Below the pieces are notes generated by a model. It made no database searches, had not been told where the DNA came from, and saw only the letters and a list, made by a program, of their open reading frames with translations. Made by a program: the position numbers and the translations under genes. Below, piece after piece: positions 32,709 through 40,703 of a stretch of 64,000 nt of DNA. Origin of the DNA: Fimbriimonadaceae bacterium (GTDB taxonomy: Bacteria > Armatimonadota > Fimbriimonadia > Fimbriimonadales > Fimbriimonadaceae); assembly GCA_026129685.1 (NCBI GenBank), contig JAHCHO010000002.1:186001-250000 (forward strand), in the 5' to 3' direction. Each line of letters starts with the position of its first letter. Position 1 is the first letter of the stretch.

Positions 32709-34199
32709 ATGAAATCGAAGTGGCTTTTGACGCTCTTTGCCGTTGTGCCATTCACGGTGGCGATGCTCCTACTACAGAGCTGCGGCGGCGAAGGGGGTCC
32801 CGTTGGGGGTGGAGGAGGCGACGATGGTCTGCCGCCGATCACCCAGCAGTTCTTGGCCCTGTTGCCCGCCGGACAAGCGGGCGCGACCTATGTGGGCACC
32901 AACAAGTGTGCCGAGTGTCACGGTGGCGGCGGCGGCGGAGCGGTCTCGTCGAAGGCCCCGTCCGAGGGTGAGAACATTCACGCGGACTGGCTGATGACGA
33001 AGCACGCGGGCGAAAACGTCGGCTGCGAGCGGTGCCACGGCCCCGGCAGTAAGCACGCCGCCGGTCCCTCGGCGGAGAACATCCTGACCCACGCGAAGTC
33101 CACGTCGCCGATCGTGTGCGCCCAGTGCCACGGCAAGATTTACGATGAGTGGAACACGAGCATGCACAGCCGGATCGTGGAGGCCCCGGTCGAAGAGGCG
33201 GGCCAAAATCCGCAGAACTACGGCCGAAGCTCCCAGTGCATCGCCTGCCACAGCGGCGTGACCCGCACGTTCGTGGCCAAGGGCGGCAACCTGCCCGACC
33301 TGTCGGACGAGCAGATTCGCGAGCTCTCGGAAGAGACGATGAACACGGTTCCGCACACCGCGAGCTGTGTCACCTGTCACGACCCGCACAAGAACACCAC
33401 GAACTTGAGCGCCGGCGGCAAGGAGGTTCAACTCCGCGCCAGCACGTTCAACACGGACACCGCGCCGATCGCTCCCGGCACCACCGCCGCGAGCTTCGTG
33501 AAGTTCAACCACGTGTGCGGCCAGTGCCACAACGGACGCGGCGCGAGCGGCACCGACGCCAAGCTCCGCAGCGGCACCGCCCGCCCCAACATGCACGACT
33601 CGAACCAGTTCAACATGCTAATGGGCATCGGCGGTGTCGAGGGTGAGGGTCCGGTCGTTCGGAACACCGCCCACGCGAACGCCCCCGGCCAGTGCACGCA
33701 CTGCCACATGGCGGACGCGCGACACTCGTACGTGGTCAACATCGAGAAGGGTTGCCAGCCGTGCCACACCGCCGCCGACGCGGCGGCGCGATCCGCCACC
33801 CTGAAGACGCAGATCGTCAGCTCGCTGTACGCCCTGCGCGGCCGCATGGAGGCTTGGGCGCTCGCCAAGTTCGGCGACGTGGACATGTGGGAGTACACCT
33901 CCAACATCACCGCCGAAGGCAAGACGCCTCCGCCCCAGACCGACGCGTCCATCCCGATCGAGATCAAGCGGGCTCGGCACAACTACTACTTCGTGTTGCG
34001 GGACAGCGCCTATGGCCCCCACAACGCCAAGTACGCCCAGCATCTGATCACGGTCGCCAACAACAACATCAGCGCGATCCCGGGCGGCGTCTACCAGGCG
34101 CGTCCGACCAACCTGACCACCGACCAAAAGTTCGCCATTCTCCGCGCGGACGCCGCCAAGGCGCGCCGCAACGAGATGACGGTACGCGACGTCGAATGA
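32709..34199 (+). CDS. octahaem lipoprotein cytochrome c, candidate surface terminal reductase/oxidase
   Basis: 496 residues, lipoprotein signal (LLLQSC, Cys about 25) and a Gly-rich tether (GGEGGPVGGGGGDDG). Eight haem sites: CAECH, CERCH, CAQCH, CIACH, CVTCH, CGQCH, CTHCH and CQPCH, all before residue 360; a helical C-terminal part (RARHNYYFVLRDSAYGPHNAKYA in outline) follows, as in octahaem HAO/cytochrome c554-like folds. Position after the MtrA-like and MtrB-like genes suggests the outer face of the conduit, the role of MtrC or OmcB elsewhere, though it is not related to MtrC by eye. A catalytic octahaem reductase is the alternative. GGAGGAATGCT before ATG is a strong Shine-Dalgarno. A strong terminator follows. 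Confidence 0.82.
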   Translation: MKSKWLLTLFAVVPFTVAMLLLQSCGGEGGPVGGGGGDDGLPPITQQFLALLPAGQAGATYVGTNKCAECHGGGGGGAVSSKAPSEGENIHADWLMTKHAGENVGCERCHGPGSKHAAGPSAENILTHAKSTSPIVCAQCHGKIYDEWNTSMHSRIVEAPVEEAGQNPQNYGRSSQCIACHSGVTRTFVAKGGNLPDLSDEQIRELSEETMNTVPHTASCVTCHDPHKNTTNLSAGGKEVQLRASTFNTDTAPIAPGTTAASFVKFNHVCGQCHNGRGASGTDAKLRSGTARPNMHDSNQFNMLMGIGGVEGEGPVVRNTAHANAPGQCTHCHMADARHSYVVNIEKGCQPCHTAADAAARSATLKTQIVSSLYALRGRMEAWALAKFGDVDMWEYTSNITAEGKTPPPQTDASIPIEIKRARHNYYFVLRDSAYGPHNAKYAQHLITVANNNISAIPGGVYQARPTNLTTDQKFAILRADAAKARRNEMTVRDVE

Positions 34200-34211
34200 C
34201 CCCGTGGCCCG

Positions 34212-34239
34212 GCGGAGGTCCGACCCGGTCGGCCTCCGC
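34212..34239 (+). terminator. stable hairpin after the octahaem gene
   Basis: GCGGAGG/CCTCCGC outer stem and CCGAC/GTCGG inner stem, just before the terminator at 34251. No U-tract of its own; probably an mRNA 3'-end stabiliser. Confidence 0.5.
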
Positions 34240-34250
34240 AGAGCCTCTCG

Positions 34251-34289
34251 AGGCGGACCGGTCGGGACCCTGACCGGTTCGCCTTTTTT
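34251..34289 (+). terminator. rho-independent terminator ending the cytochrome-porin operon
   Basis: A 13-bp stem (34251-34263 with 34272-34284, one G-U pair), 8-nt loop GGGACCCT and TTTTTT tail. It separates the decahaem-porin-octahaem operon from ccmF. Confidence 0.92.
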
Positions 34290-34345
34290 GTTCTACAGTA
34301 GAGTACAGAAAGGGAATCCTGACGGACGCGCCGGCGTTCCGATAG

Positions 34346-36754
34346 GTGGACTCCCTCAAGGAAGATCGCTTGGAAGACAAGATCCCGGTTCTGCCGTCCC
34401 CGCCCGACTGGTCCCTGATGGTCGGAAGCCTCGGTCGCTTCTGCGTCTGGTTTGGCGTCGTGGCGTTCATCGTCGCGATCGTCGTCTGGGGCTTCGGCGA
34501 GAAGTCGCCGAAACTCCGAACCGTCGCGATCGGCTCGTTCGTCGTGGGTTGCCTCTCGCTTTTCGGGGCGTTCGCCTCGTTGGCGGTGCTGTTCGCGGAG
34601 AACCGGTTCGAATTCGCTTACGTCTGGGGGCACGCCGATACGAAGAACGCGCTCCAGTACCGGATCGCCGGCATCTGGTCGGGCCAGGAGGGCAGTTTCC
34701 TGCTCTGGGGCTGTTGTGCGGCGATCTTCGGCCTGCTCACCGTCCACCGCACGGGCGCGTACCGTCGCTGGTACACGATCGGTTACTCAGCGTTTCTGGG
34801 CTCGATCTGCGGCATCCTCAGCTACGAAACTCCCTTCAACCTCAACCTGCTCGACGGCAAGCCGATCGTGCCGGAAGAGGGCGTCGGCCTCGCTCCCTCG
34901 CTTCAGAACTACTGGGTGACCATCCACCCCCCCACGATCTTCCTCGGCTTTGGGTCGCTCACCGTCCTGTTCTGCCTCGCCTTCGCGGCGCTCGCCACCA
35001 AGGACCTCAAAGGTTGGGTGCCGATCGTCCGACCCTGGGCGCTCGTTTCCCTCGCCGTCTTGGGCCTCGGCCTGTGCATGGGCGGGTTCTGGGCCTACGA
35101 GACGCTCGGTTGGGGCGGATTCTGGATGTGGGACCCGGTCGAGAACGTCAGCTTTGTCCCCTGGGTTCTGTGCGCCGCCTTCATCCACGGCCTGATGGTC
35201 CAGACGACCAAGAACAAGTGGATCTTCTCCAACTTGATCATGGGGGCGGTTCCCTTCCTCGCCTTCGTGTACGGCACGTTTCTGACCCGGTCGGGCTTCC
35301 TCGCCGACACGAGCGTCCACAGCTTCGCCGAGATGAACAGCACCGCCCTGAAGGTCTTGCTCGGGTTGCTCGTGACGTACGCGGCGGGCTTCACCGGCCT
35401 CTGGCTGTGGCGCATGGTGCAGGCTCGCGGCGAGTCCGCGCCCGCCGAGCCCGCGAAGGGGTTGCACCGAGAAGGCTTCTTCCGCTGGGGTTCGGTCTTG
35501 CTCGCCGGAATCGGCCTGGCGACGGCGATCGGAATGAGCGTGCCGTTCTTCATGGCGGTGGCCGGTCGGCCCCCTAAGGTCGTCGCCGAAGAGGTGTACC
35601 ACCAGATTCTTCCCTTCCTGTTCCTTCCGTTGATCCTCGCGATGGCGGCGGGTCCCTTCGTCTCGTGGCGCGGCGAGCCGACGTCCTCGGTGCTCAAGAA
35701 GCTGTACGGCGCCTTCTGCGTCTCCTTCGGGATGGTCGGCATGACGATGATGCTCGTCACGATGACCCCGCTCCGCAACCAACTCGCCATCGGCGGCATC
35801 ATGAACTTCCCGATGGGCCAACGGGTCTACGCCCTTCCTTGGATGCTGATCCTGATCGGCCTCTGCTACTTCGCGATCGTCGCCAACGTGATCAAGATCG
35901 CGGAGCTTTGGAGGAGGTCGAAACTCGGCACGATGTCGTACCTCACCCACTTCGGCGTCGCCGTCTTGATGCTCGGGCTCATCGTCTCGCGCGGCTTCGA
36001 GACCAAGACCGACCTGTTCGTTCAGGAGGGCACCCCCGGCCAAGGCCTCGGCTACACCGTGACCTACAAAGGCCAGACTTCCAACCTGAAGGACCGCGAC
36101 AACAAAGTGCTTCTCGAGGTCGCCGGTCAAGGCCACACCTTCACCGCTCGACCCGGTCTGTACTACGTCACGGCGGCGGACGGAGCGGAGAACCCGATGG
36201 TGTGGCCGCACATCGAACGGTATCCCTTCCACGACGTGTACCTCGCCCTGCACCCACGACAGACTGAAGCCACCGACACAGTCGCTCTCCACCCCGGCGA
36301 GTCGTTCCGCTTTGATCGCTACACCTTCACTTACGAGTCGCCGACGCGCCAAGGCGAGCCCGGCATGGCGGGCACCCAGTTCGGGGCCAAGGTCACCGTT
36401 CATGACGGGCACGGCCACACCACCGTCACTCCCGGCATGCGGTTGGCGGCGGGCGGCCCGGAGAAGGTCCCCGCCCCGATCGGGAACGGCCTCTACCTCA
36501 CGATGGAGGGGATGGACGTCAGCGCCGGGTCCGTCACCTTCCAAGTCCACTTCACGAACCCGATCTACCCGATCGAGATGTTCTACAAGCCGATGACCAT
36601 CCTGGTCTGGCTCGGGACCGGCATCATGACCCTCGCCGGCCTCGCCGCCGCCTACTACCGACGGCGCGTCCCGGTACTCGTCCCGGCCAACCCGCGCGAA
36701 CACCGACCCGGCGATCGCGTCCCGACCCAGAACGCGCCGGGCTTGACGACGTAA
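34346..36754 (+). CDS. ccmF: cytochrome c haem lyase subunit CcmF
   Basis: 802 residues, longer than the roughly 650 of E. coli CcmF. Numerous transmembrane helices. Conserved blocks: YVWGHADTKNALQYRIAGIWSGQEGSFLLW near 100 in outline, NPF-like TPFNLNLL near 155, YWVTIHPPTIFLGFG near 190 with a periplasmic His, and the WWD-type haem-handling motif WGGFWMWDPVENVSFVPW near 255, then LTRSGFLADTSVHSFAE near 315. Large periplasmic domain near 560-740. CcmF joins haem from CcmE to CxxCH sites. GTG 34346 is the start by frame and lies after an operon terminator, so it begins a new unit with ccmE. Its location beside 33 haem sites makes functional sense. ccmABCDGH are not in the window. Confidence 0.92.
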   Translation: MDSLKEDRLEDKIPVLPSPPDWSLMVGSLGRFCVWFGVVAFIVAIVVWGFGEKSPKLRTVAIGSFVVGCLSLFGAFASLAVLFAENRFEFAYVWGHADTKNALQYRIAGIWSGQEGSFLLWGCCAAIFGLLTVHRTGAYRRWYTIGYSAFLGSICGILSYETPFNLNLLDGKPIVPEEGVGLAPSLQNYWVTIHPPTIFLGFGSLTVLFCLAFAALATKDLKGWVPIVRPWALVSLAVLGLGLCMGGFWAYETLGWGGFWMWDPVENVSFVPWVLCAAFIHGLMVQTTKNKWIFSNLIMGAVPFLAFVYGTFLTRSGFLADTSVHSFAEMNSTALKVLLGLLVTYAAGFTGLWLWRMVQARGESAPAEPAKGLHREGFFRWGSVLLAGIGLATAIGMSVPFFMAVAGRPPKVVAEEVYHQILPFLFLPLILAMAAGPFVSWRGEPTSSVLKKLYGAFCVSFGMVGMTMMLVTMTPLRNQLAIGGIMNFPMGQRVYALPWMLILIGLCYFAIVANVIKIAELWRRSKLGTMSYLTHFGVAVLMLGLIVSRGFETKTDLFVQEGTPGQGLGYTVTYKGQTSNLKDRDNKVLLEVAGQGHTFTARPGLYYVTAADGAENPMVWPHIERYPFHDVYLALHPRQTEATDTVALHPGESFRFDRYTFTYESPTRQGEPGMAGTQFGAKVTVHDGHGHTTVTPGMRLAAGGPEKVPAPIGNGLYLTMEGMDVSAGSVTFQVHFTNPIYPIEMFYKPMTILVWLGTGIMTLAGLAAAYYRRRVPVLVPANPREHRPGDRVPTQNAPGLTT

Positions 36755-36774
36755 ACTAGAGAGACTCTTCCACC

Positions 36775-37170
36775 ATGAGCACCAGCCGAACCTTCCCGAA
36801 AGGCCTCGTTATCACGATCATCGTGGCCCTCGTCGCCGTGAGCGCGATCGTGGTCGCTTTCCTCCAGAACGCCAGCCCCTACGTCACCGTGGCGCAAGCC
36901 AAGCAGATTCAGGGCGACAATCTCCACCTGGCGGGCGACATCCTGAAGGAAACGTTGAAGAGCGACATGAAGAAGGGCGTCATCACCTTCGACATCCGCG
37001 ACGAGAAAGGCGAGGTATGCACCGTCGTCTACAAGGGTATGCCCCCCGCCAATATGGGCGAGGCGACCAAAGTCGTCGCCATCGGCGGCATGAAGGACGG
37101 CCGGTTCCACTCCGAGAAGATGCTGGTGAAGTGCCCCTCGAAGTACGAGGCGGAAGCCAAGAAGGTCTAG
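36775..37170 (+). CDS. ccmE: haem chaperone CcmE, CXXXY variant
   Basis: 131 residues: one N-terminal transmembrane helix (LVITIIVALVAVSAIVVAFL, residues 11-30) and a periplasmic OB-fold (VAQAKQIQGDNLHLAGDIL, ITFDIRDEKGEVCTVVYKGMPPANMGEATKVVAIG in outline). CcmE carries haem covalently to CcmF. In most bacteria the haem-binding motif is HDENY; here the matching position reads CPSKY, so a Cys replaces the His in a C-x3-Y motif. This variant is known from some archaea, deltaproteobacteria and other lineages (System I*). It lies 20 nt after ccmF and shares its transcript. It ends 3 nt before the convergent glmS. Confidence 0.87.
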   Translation: MSTSRTFPKGLVITIIVALVAVSAIVVAFLQNASPYVTVAQAKQIQGDNLHLAGDILKETLKSDMKKGVITFDIRDEKGEVCTVVYKGMPPANMGEATKVVAIGGMKDGRFHSEKMLVKCPSKYEAEAKKV

Positions 37171-37173
37171 GCC

Positions 37174-39003
37174 TTACTCGACCGTCACGGACTTCGCCAG
37201 GTTCCTCGGCATATCGATCTCGCAGCCGTTGAGGCGGGCGACGTGGTACGCGAGCATCTGCATGGGGATGATCGAGAGCAGGGCGTCCAGGTAGTCGAAG
37301 TCGCCGTTGGGGATTTTAACCGTCACGTTCGCCACCCGGTCGACGATGCCGTCGTCCTCGGTCGTGATGGCGAGGACGGTTCCGCCCCGCGCCTGGATCT
37401 CGCGCATGTTGCTGACGATCTTGTCCCGCACCGAGCTTTCGCTGGCCCCGAAAACCGCCATCACCCCTTCGTGAACCAGGGCGAGCGGCCCGTGCTTCAT
37501 TTCGCCGGCCGGACACTCGACGGTCGGGATGTAGGCGATCTCCTTGAGCTTCAGCGCTCCTTCGAGGGCGACGTAGGCGTCCGCGCCGCGGCCCATGAAG
37601 AAGAACAGGGGCGCGCCGCGCACCTGCTCCGCGAGCTTCACGATCTCGGGTTCGAGTTCTAGAACGGCCTTGGCCCGCTCGCTCAGCCCCTGCATCTCCT
37701 TGGCGATCGCCTGCACGCGCACGCCGGGCATTTCCTTCACCTGCGCGATGTAGAGCGCCAGGAGGGTGAGCGTCATGACTTGAGCGGTGTACGCCTTCGT
37801 GCTGGCCACCGATATTTCCGGGCCGGCCTGGGTGTAGAGGGTCCGGTCGCACTCGCGCGCGATGCTCGATCCCACGACGTTGACGATCCCGAGCGTCCGA
37901 ATCCGCTTCTCCTTGCACAGGCGCAAAGCGGCGAGCGAGTCGGCGGTCTCGCCGGACTGCGATATGAAGATCGCCAGGGATCGGGGTGACAGCACGGGGT
38001 CGCCGTACCGAAACTCGCTGCTGTAGTAGCAGTCGGTCGGGAGGCGGAGCGCCGACTCGAACAGGTGCTTGCCCATGAGCCCGGCGTGGTAGGCGGTGCC
38101 GCAGGCGATGATGTTCACCCGGTCGATCTCGTGCCAGACGAAATCGGAGAACATGCGCTCCAGGCGAATCCCGAAATCCTCGTCGATCCGGCCCGCGAGC
38201 ACCTGGCGCATGACCTGCGGCTGCTCGTGGATTTCTTTGCGCATGAAATGCTCGTACCCGCCCTTCTCCGCCGCCGCGACGTCCCAGTCGATGTGCTCGA
38301 CCTTGACGGGCAACTCGCGCCCGTCGCCGTCGGTGAGTCGGAGCGTCTCGGCGGTCATGATGGCGATCGTGTCTTCTTCGAGGACGACGATTTCGCGGGT
38401 GTAGGGCAACAGGGCCGGAATGTCGCTCGCCAACATGTTCTCGCCCGCGCCCAGGCCAAGCACGAGCGGGCTCGCGTTGCGGACGGCGACGACCTTGCCG
38501 GGTTCGCGCTTGGACATCACGACGAGGGCGTACGCGCCGCGAAGTTGGCGAACCCCGTGCCGAACCGCCTCCTCGAGCGAGACCCCCTTCGCGTACTCCG
38601 CGCCGATCACGTGGGCGGCGACTTCGGTGTCGGTCTCCGACCGGAACTCGTGCCCCGCCCGCGCCAAGTCCATCTTCAGTTCAAGGTAGTTCTCGATGAT
38701 GCCGTTGTGGATGATCGCGATCTGCTCGAAGCGGTCGTAATGCGGGTGGGCATTGGTGTCGGTAGGGCCGCCGTGGGTCGCCCACCGTGAGTGCCCGATC
38801 GCCATCGTGACGCCGTCCGGTCGTCCGCCGACGAGTTTGCCCAACTCGGTGAGCTTGCCCGCGCGCTTCATGATGCCGATCTCGCCGCCGTCCAGATAGG
38901 CGATGCCGGCGCTGTCGTAGCCACGGTACTCCAACCGCTTCAGTTGGTCGTAAACAACGTCGATGGCGTTCCGTGCGCCGATGTAACCCGCGATCCCACA
39001 CAT
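37174..39003 (-). CDS. glmS: glutamine--fructose-6-phosphate aminotransferase (isomerizing)
   Basis: 609 residues, the standard length. MCGIAGYIG puts the nucleophile Cys at position 2 of the ORF (Cys1 after Met removal). Glutaminase domain: HSRWATHGGPTDTNAHPH near 75 in outline, HNGIIENY near 100. Two SIS sugar isomerase domains: ACGTAYHAGLMGKHLFE near 302, SQSGETADSLAAL near 350 and ASTKAYTAQV near 402, then GRGADAYVALEGALKLKEI near 480 in outline, and C-terminal CEIDMPRNLAKSVTVE. It makes glucosamine 6-phosphate for cell-wall precursors. ATG 39003 is fixed by the catalytic Cys; TACTAT lies 8 nt upstream, with no Shine-Dalgarno. No glmS ribozyme-like structure is apparent in the very short upstream region. 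Confidence 0.96.
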   Translation of the reverse strand: MCGIAGYIGARNAIDVVYDQLKRLEYRGYDSAGIAYLDGGEIGIMKRAGKLTELGKLVGGRPDGVTMAIGHSRWATHGGPTDTNAHPHYDRFEQIAIIHNGIIENYLELKMDLARAGHEFRSETDTEVAAHVIGAEYAKGVSLEEAVRHGVRQLRGAYALVVMSKREPGKVVAVRNASPLVLGLGAGENMLASDIPALLPYTREIVVLEEDTIAIMTAETLRLTDGDGRELPVKVEHIDWDVAAAEKGGYEHFMRKEIHEQPQVMRQVLAGRIDEDFGIRLERMFSDFVWHEIDRVNIIACGTAYHAGLMGKHLFESALRLPTDCYYSSEFRYGDPVLSPRSLAIFISQSGETADSLAALRLCKEKRIRTLGIVNVVGSSIARECDRTLYTQAGPEISVASTKAYTAQVMTLTLLALYIAQVKEMPGVRVQAIAKEMQGLSERAKAVLELEPEIVKLAEQVRGAPLFFFMGRGADAYVALEGALKLKEIAYIPTVECPAGEMKHGPLALVHEGVMAVFGASESSVRDKIVSNMREIQARGGTVLAITTEDDGIVDRVANVTVKIPNGDFDYLDALLSIIPMQMLAYHVARLNGCEIDMPRNLAKSVTVE

Positions 39004-39011
39004 GCTTGTCA

Positions 39012-39017
39012 ATAGTA
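39012..39017 (-). promoter_or_regulatory. extended -10 TGC-TACTAT, leaderless-type promoter of glmS
   Basis: TACTAT preceded by TGC (extended -10), 8 nt before an ATG whose position is fixed by the catalytic Cys. No Shine-Dalgarno. One of the most secure examples of the pattern. Confidence 0.55.
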
Positions 39018-39106
39018 GCATCGGGAGGCTAGACCCGGCTTACCAGGGAATCCGCGCAAAGGGCGATCCGAACCCGTCGGACGGGTCTAGAATGAGGGTG
39101 GGCTCG

Positions 39107-39514
39107 ATGGACACGTCGATCATCCTCGGCATCTTCGTCGCTTTCGGCTACGCCACGCTGTTGCTGGTGGGGTACGTCTACGGCCTCTTCAGCCTGTTCC
39201 GCGGGATCGGTCGGGGCGCGTTCGCCAAGTTCAACCGGAGTTTGGTGCTTCGCACGGTCGTCGCCGGGTCCGCCTTCCTCGCCGTCACCGCGGAGTTGCT
39301 TCCGATCGACGCCCTGTTGCGCAACACGCTGGCCGTCTGTCTGTTTCTCGTCCACGCCGGGCCGTGTTCCCTTGGGTTCGCCTTGGGCCGGGCCGAGTAC
39401 GCCGAAGACGACGCCGAACGGCGGAAAGAGCGCACCGCCGAGTGGCTGAGCCGATGGGAGCAGGGCGATTCGGCGGACGCCGCCCCCGACCCGCCGGATT
39501 CGGAAGGACTATAA
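39107..39514 (+). CDS. small integral membrane protein of unknown function
   Basis: 135 residues. Hydrophobic segments at about 4-27 (IILGIFVAFGYATLLLVGYVYGLF in outline), 49-66 (VVAGSAFLAVTAELLP) and 70-92 (LLRNTLAVCLFLVHAGPCSLGFAL in outline), then a charged cytoplasmic tail (YAEDDAERRKERTAEWLSRWE) ending in acidic, Pro-rich sequence. No family recognised. ATG 39107 is supported by GAGGGTGG a few nt upstream; an in-frame ATG at 39092 lies inside a TAGAAT box. aspC begins 7 nt after its stop and has its own -10 box overlapping this stop region. Confidence 0.6.
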   Translation: MDTSIILGIFVAFGYATLLLVGYVYGLFSLFRGIGRGAFAKFNRSLVLRTVVAGSAFLAVTAELLPIDALLRNTLAVCLFLVHAGPCSLGFALGRAEYAEDDAERRKERTAEWLSRWEQGDSADAAPDPPDSEGL

Positions 39515-39515
39515 T
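39510..39515 (+). promoter_or_regulatory. consensus -10 TATAAT, leaderless-type promoter of aspC
   Basis: A perfect TATAAT, 6 nt, then GTG at 39522. It overlaps the stop codon of the preceding small membrane protein gene. No Shine-Dalgarno. Confidence 0.55.
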
Positions 39516-39521
39516 GCGACG

Positions 39522-40703
39522 GTGGGCGTCTTAGCCTCGCGAACCGACCTTCTCCAACCTTCTCCGACCCTGGCCATGACCGCGCGGGCGCGCGCCTTGG
39601 TCGCGGAGGGGCACGACGTGGTGTCGTTCGCCGCGGGCGAGCCCGATTTCAACACCCCCGAGCCCGTCTGCCACGCCGCCTCCGAGGCCATTCGCAAAGG
39701 CTTCACCAAGTACACGCCGACGACCGGAATTCCCGACCTCAAGCAGGCGGTGGTGGACAAGATGGCCCGTGAGAACGGCGTAACCGTGCGCCCGGAGAAC
39801 GTGGTCGTCAGTTGCGGGGCCAAGCAAAGCCTGTTCAACGCGATCATGACCCTCGTCGACCCTGGCGACGAGGTGATCGTCTTCGCGCCCTTCTGGGCGA
39901 CCTACAGCGACCAGATTAAGCTTGCCGGAGGCACTCCCGTCGTGGTCGCGACCCGCGCCACCGACGATTTCGTGCCTCGACTCGAGGACCTGACGGCCGC
40001 GATCACCGCCAAAACCAGGGCGATCCTGCTGAACAGCCCCACCAACCCCACGGGCGCCGTTTACCCGCGCGAAACGCTGAAGGAGATCGCCGCGACCGCG
40101 ATCCGCCACGACCTCTGGGTGATCGCGGACGAGATCTACGAGCGACTCGTCTACGGCAAGACGCACACCTCGTTGGCCTCCCTCGGCGCGGAAATCGCCT
40201 CGCGAACCGTGACGGTGGTCGGGGTCAGCAAGTCCTACTCGATGACGGGCTGGCGAATCGGTTTCGCCGTCGCGCCCGTCGAGGTGGCCAAGGCGATGGG
40301 CAACCTGCAGGACCAGGTGACGAGCAACCCAACCTCCTTCGCGCAAAAGGGAGCCGTCGTGGCGCTGGGACTGCCCAACGAGACGATGGAGGGCATGCGC
40401 GGCGAATTCGAGGGTCGCCGCGACCTCGTTCTGCGCAAACTGAGGGCGATTCCCGACCTCGACGTCCGAACTCCCGGCGGCGCCTTCTACGTGTTTCCGG
40501 ACGTCCGCCCGTACTTGGGAGGCGAGATCGCAAACGATTCGGCCCTCGCGGAAGCACTGCTGGAGCGGGCTCGCGTCGCCACCATCCCCGGGTCGGTGTT
40601 TCAAGCCCCCGGGTTCCTGCGCCTGAGCTACGCCGCAAGCCGACACGACATCGACCGAGGCGTCGATCGCATCGCCGAGTTCCTCGTTTCCCTTCGCCCA
40701 TGA
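39522..40703 (+). CDS. aspC: aspartate aminotransferase (class I, PLP-dependent)
   Basis: 393 residues of fold-type I aminotransferase, subgroup I-gamma by eye. FAAGEPDFNTPE near residue 40, GIPDLKQAVVDK near 75, GAKQSLFNA near 103, NSPTNPTGAVYPRE near 170, DEIYERLVYG near 203, and the PLP-binding SKSYSMTGWRIGFAVAP with Lys near 238. Arg for the substrate carboxylate lies in FLRLSYAAS near 370. It exchanges amino groups between aspartate and 2-oxoglutarate; some relatives also accept prephenate. GTG start at 39522 is backed by the TATAAT box 6 nt upstream. The stop overlaps the rnc ATG (ATGA), coupling the two genes. Confidence 0.9.
   Translation: MGVLASRTDLLQPSPTLAMTARARALVAEGHDVVSFAAGEPDFNTPEPVCHAASEAIRKGFTKYTPTTGIPDLKQAVVDKMARENGVTVRPENVVVSCGAKQSLFNAIMTLVDPGDEVIVFAPFWATYSDQIKLAGGTPVVVATRATDDFVPRLEDLTAAITAKTRAILLNSPTNPTGAVYPRETLKEIAATAIRHDLWVIADEIYERLVYGKTHTSLASLGAEIASRTVTVVGVSKSYSMTGWRIGFAVAPVEVAKAMGNLQDQVTSNPTSFAQKGAVVALGLPNETMEGMRGEFEGRRDLVLRKLRAIPDLDVRTPGGAFYVFPDVRPYLGGEIANDSALAEALLERARVATIPGSVFQAPGFLRLSYAASRHDIDRGVDRIAEFLVSLRP

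Noticed and set aside
34787-36703. 638-codon open frame antisense to ccmF
   Set aside because: ccmF has complete family motifs; the antisense frame is His/Asp/Glu-rich noise.
39004-39106. glmS ribozyme upstream of glmS
   Set aside because: Only about 100 nt separate the divergent genes, and a -10 box lies 8 nt from the start, leaving no room for the ribozyme in the leader.
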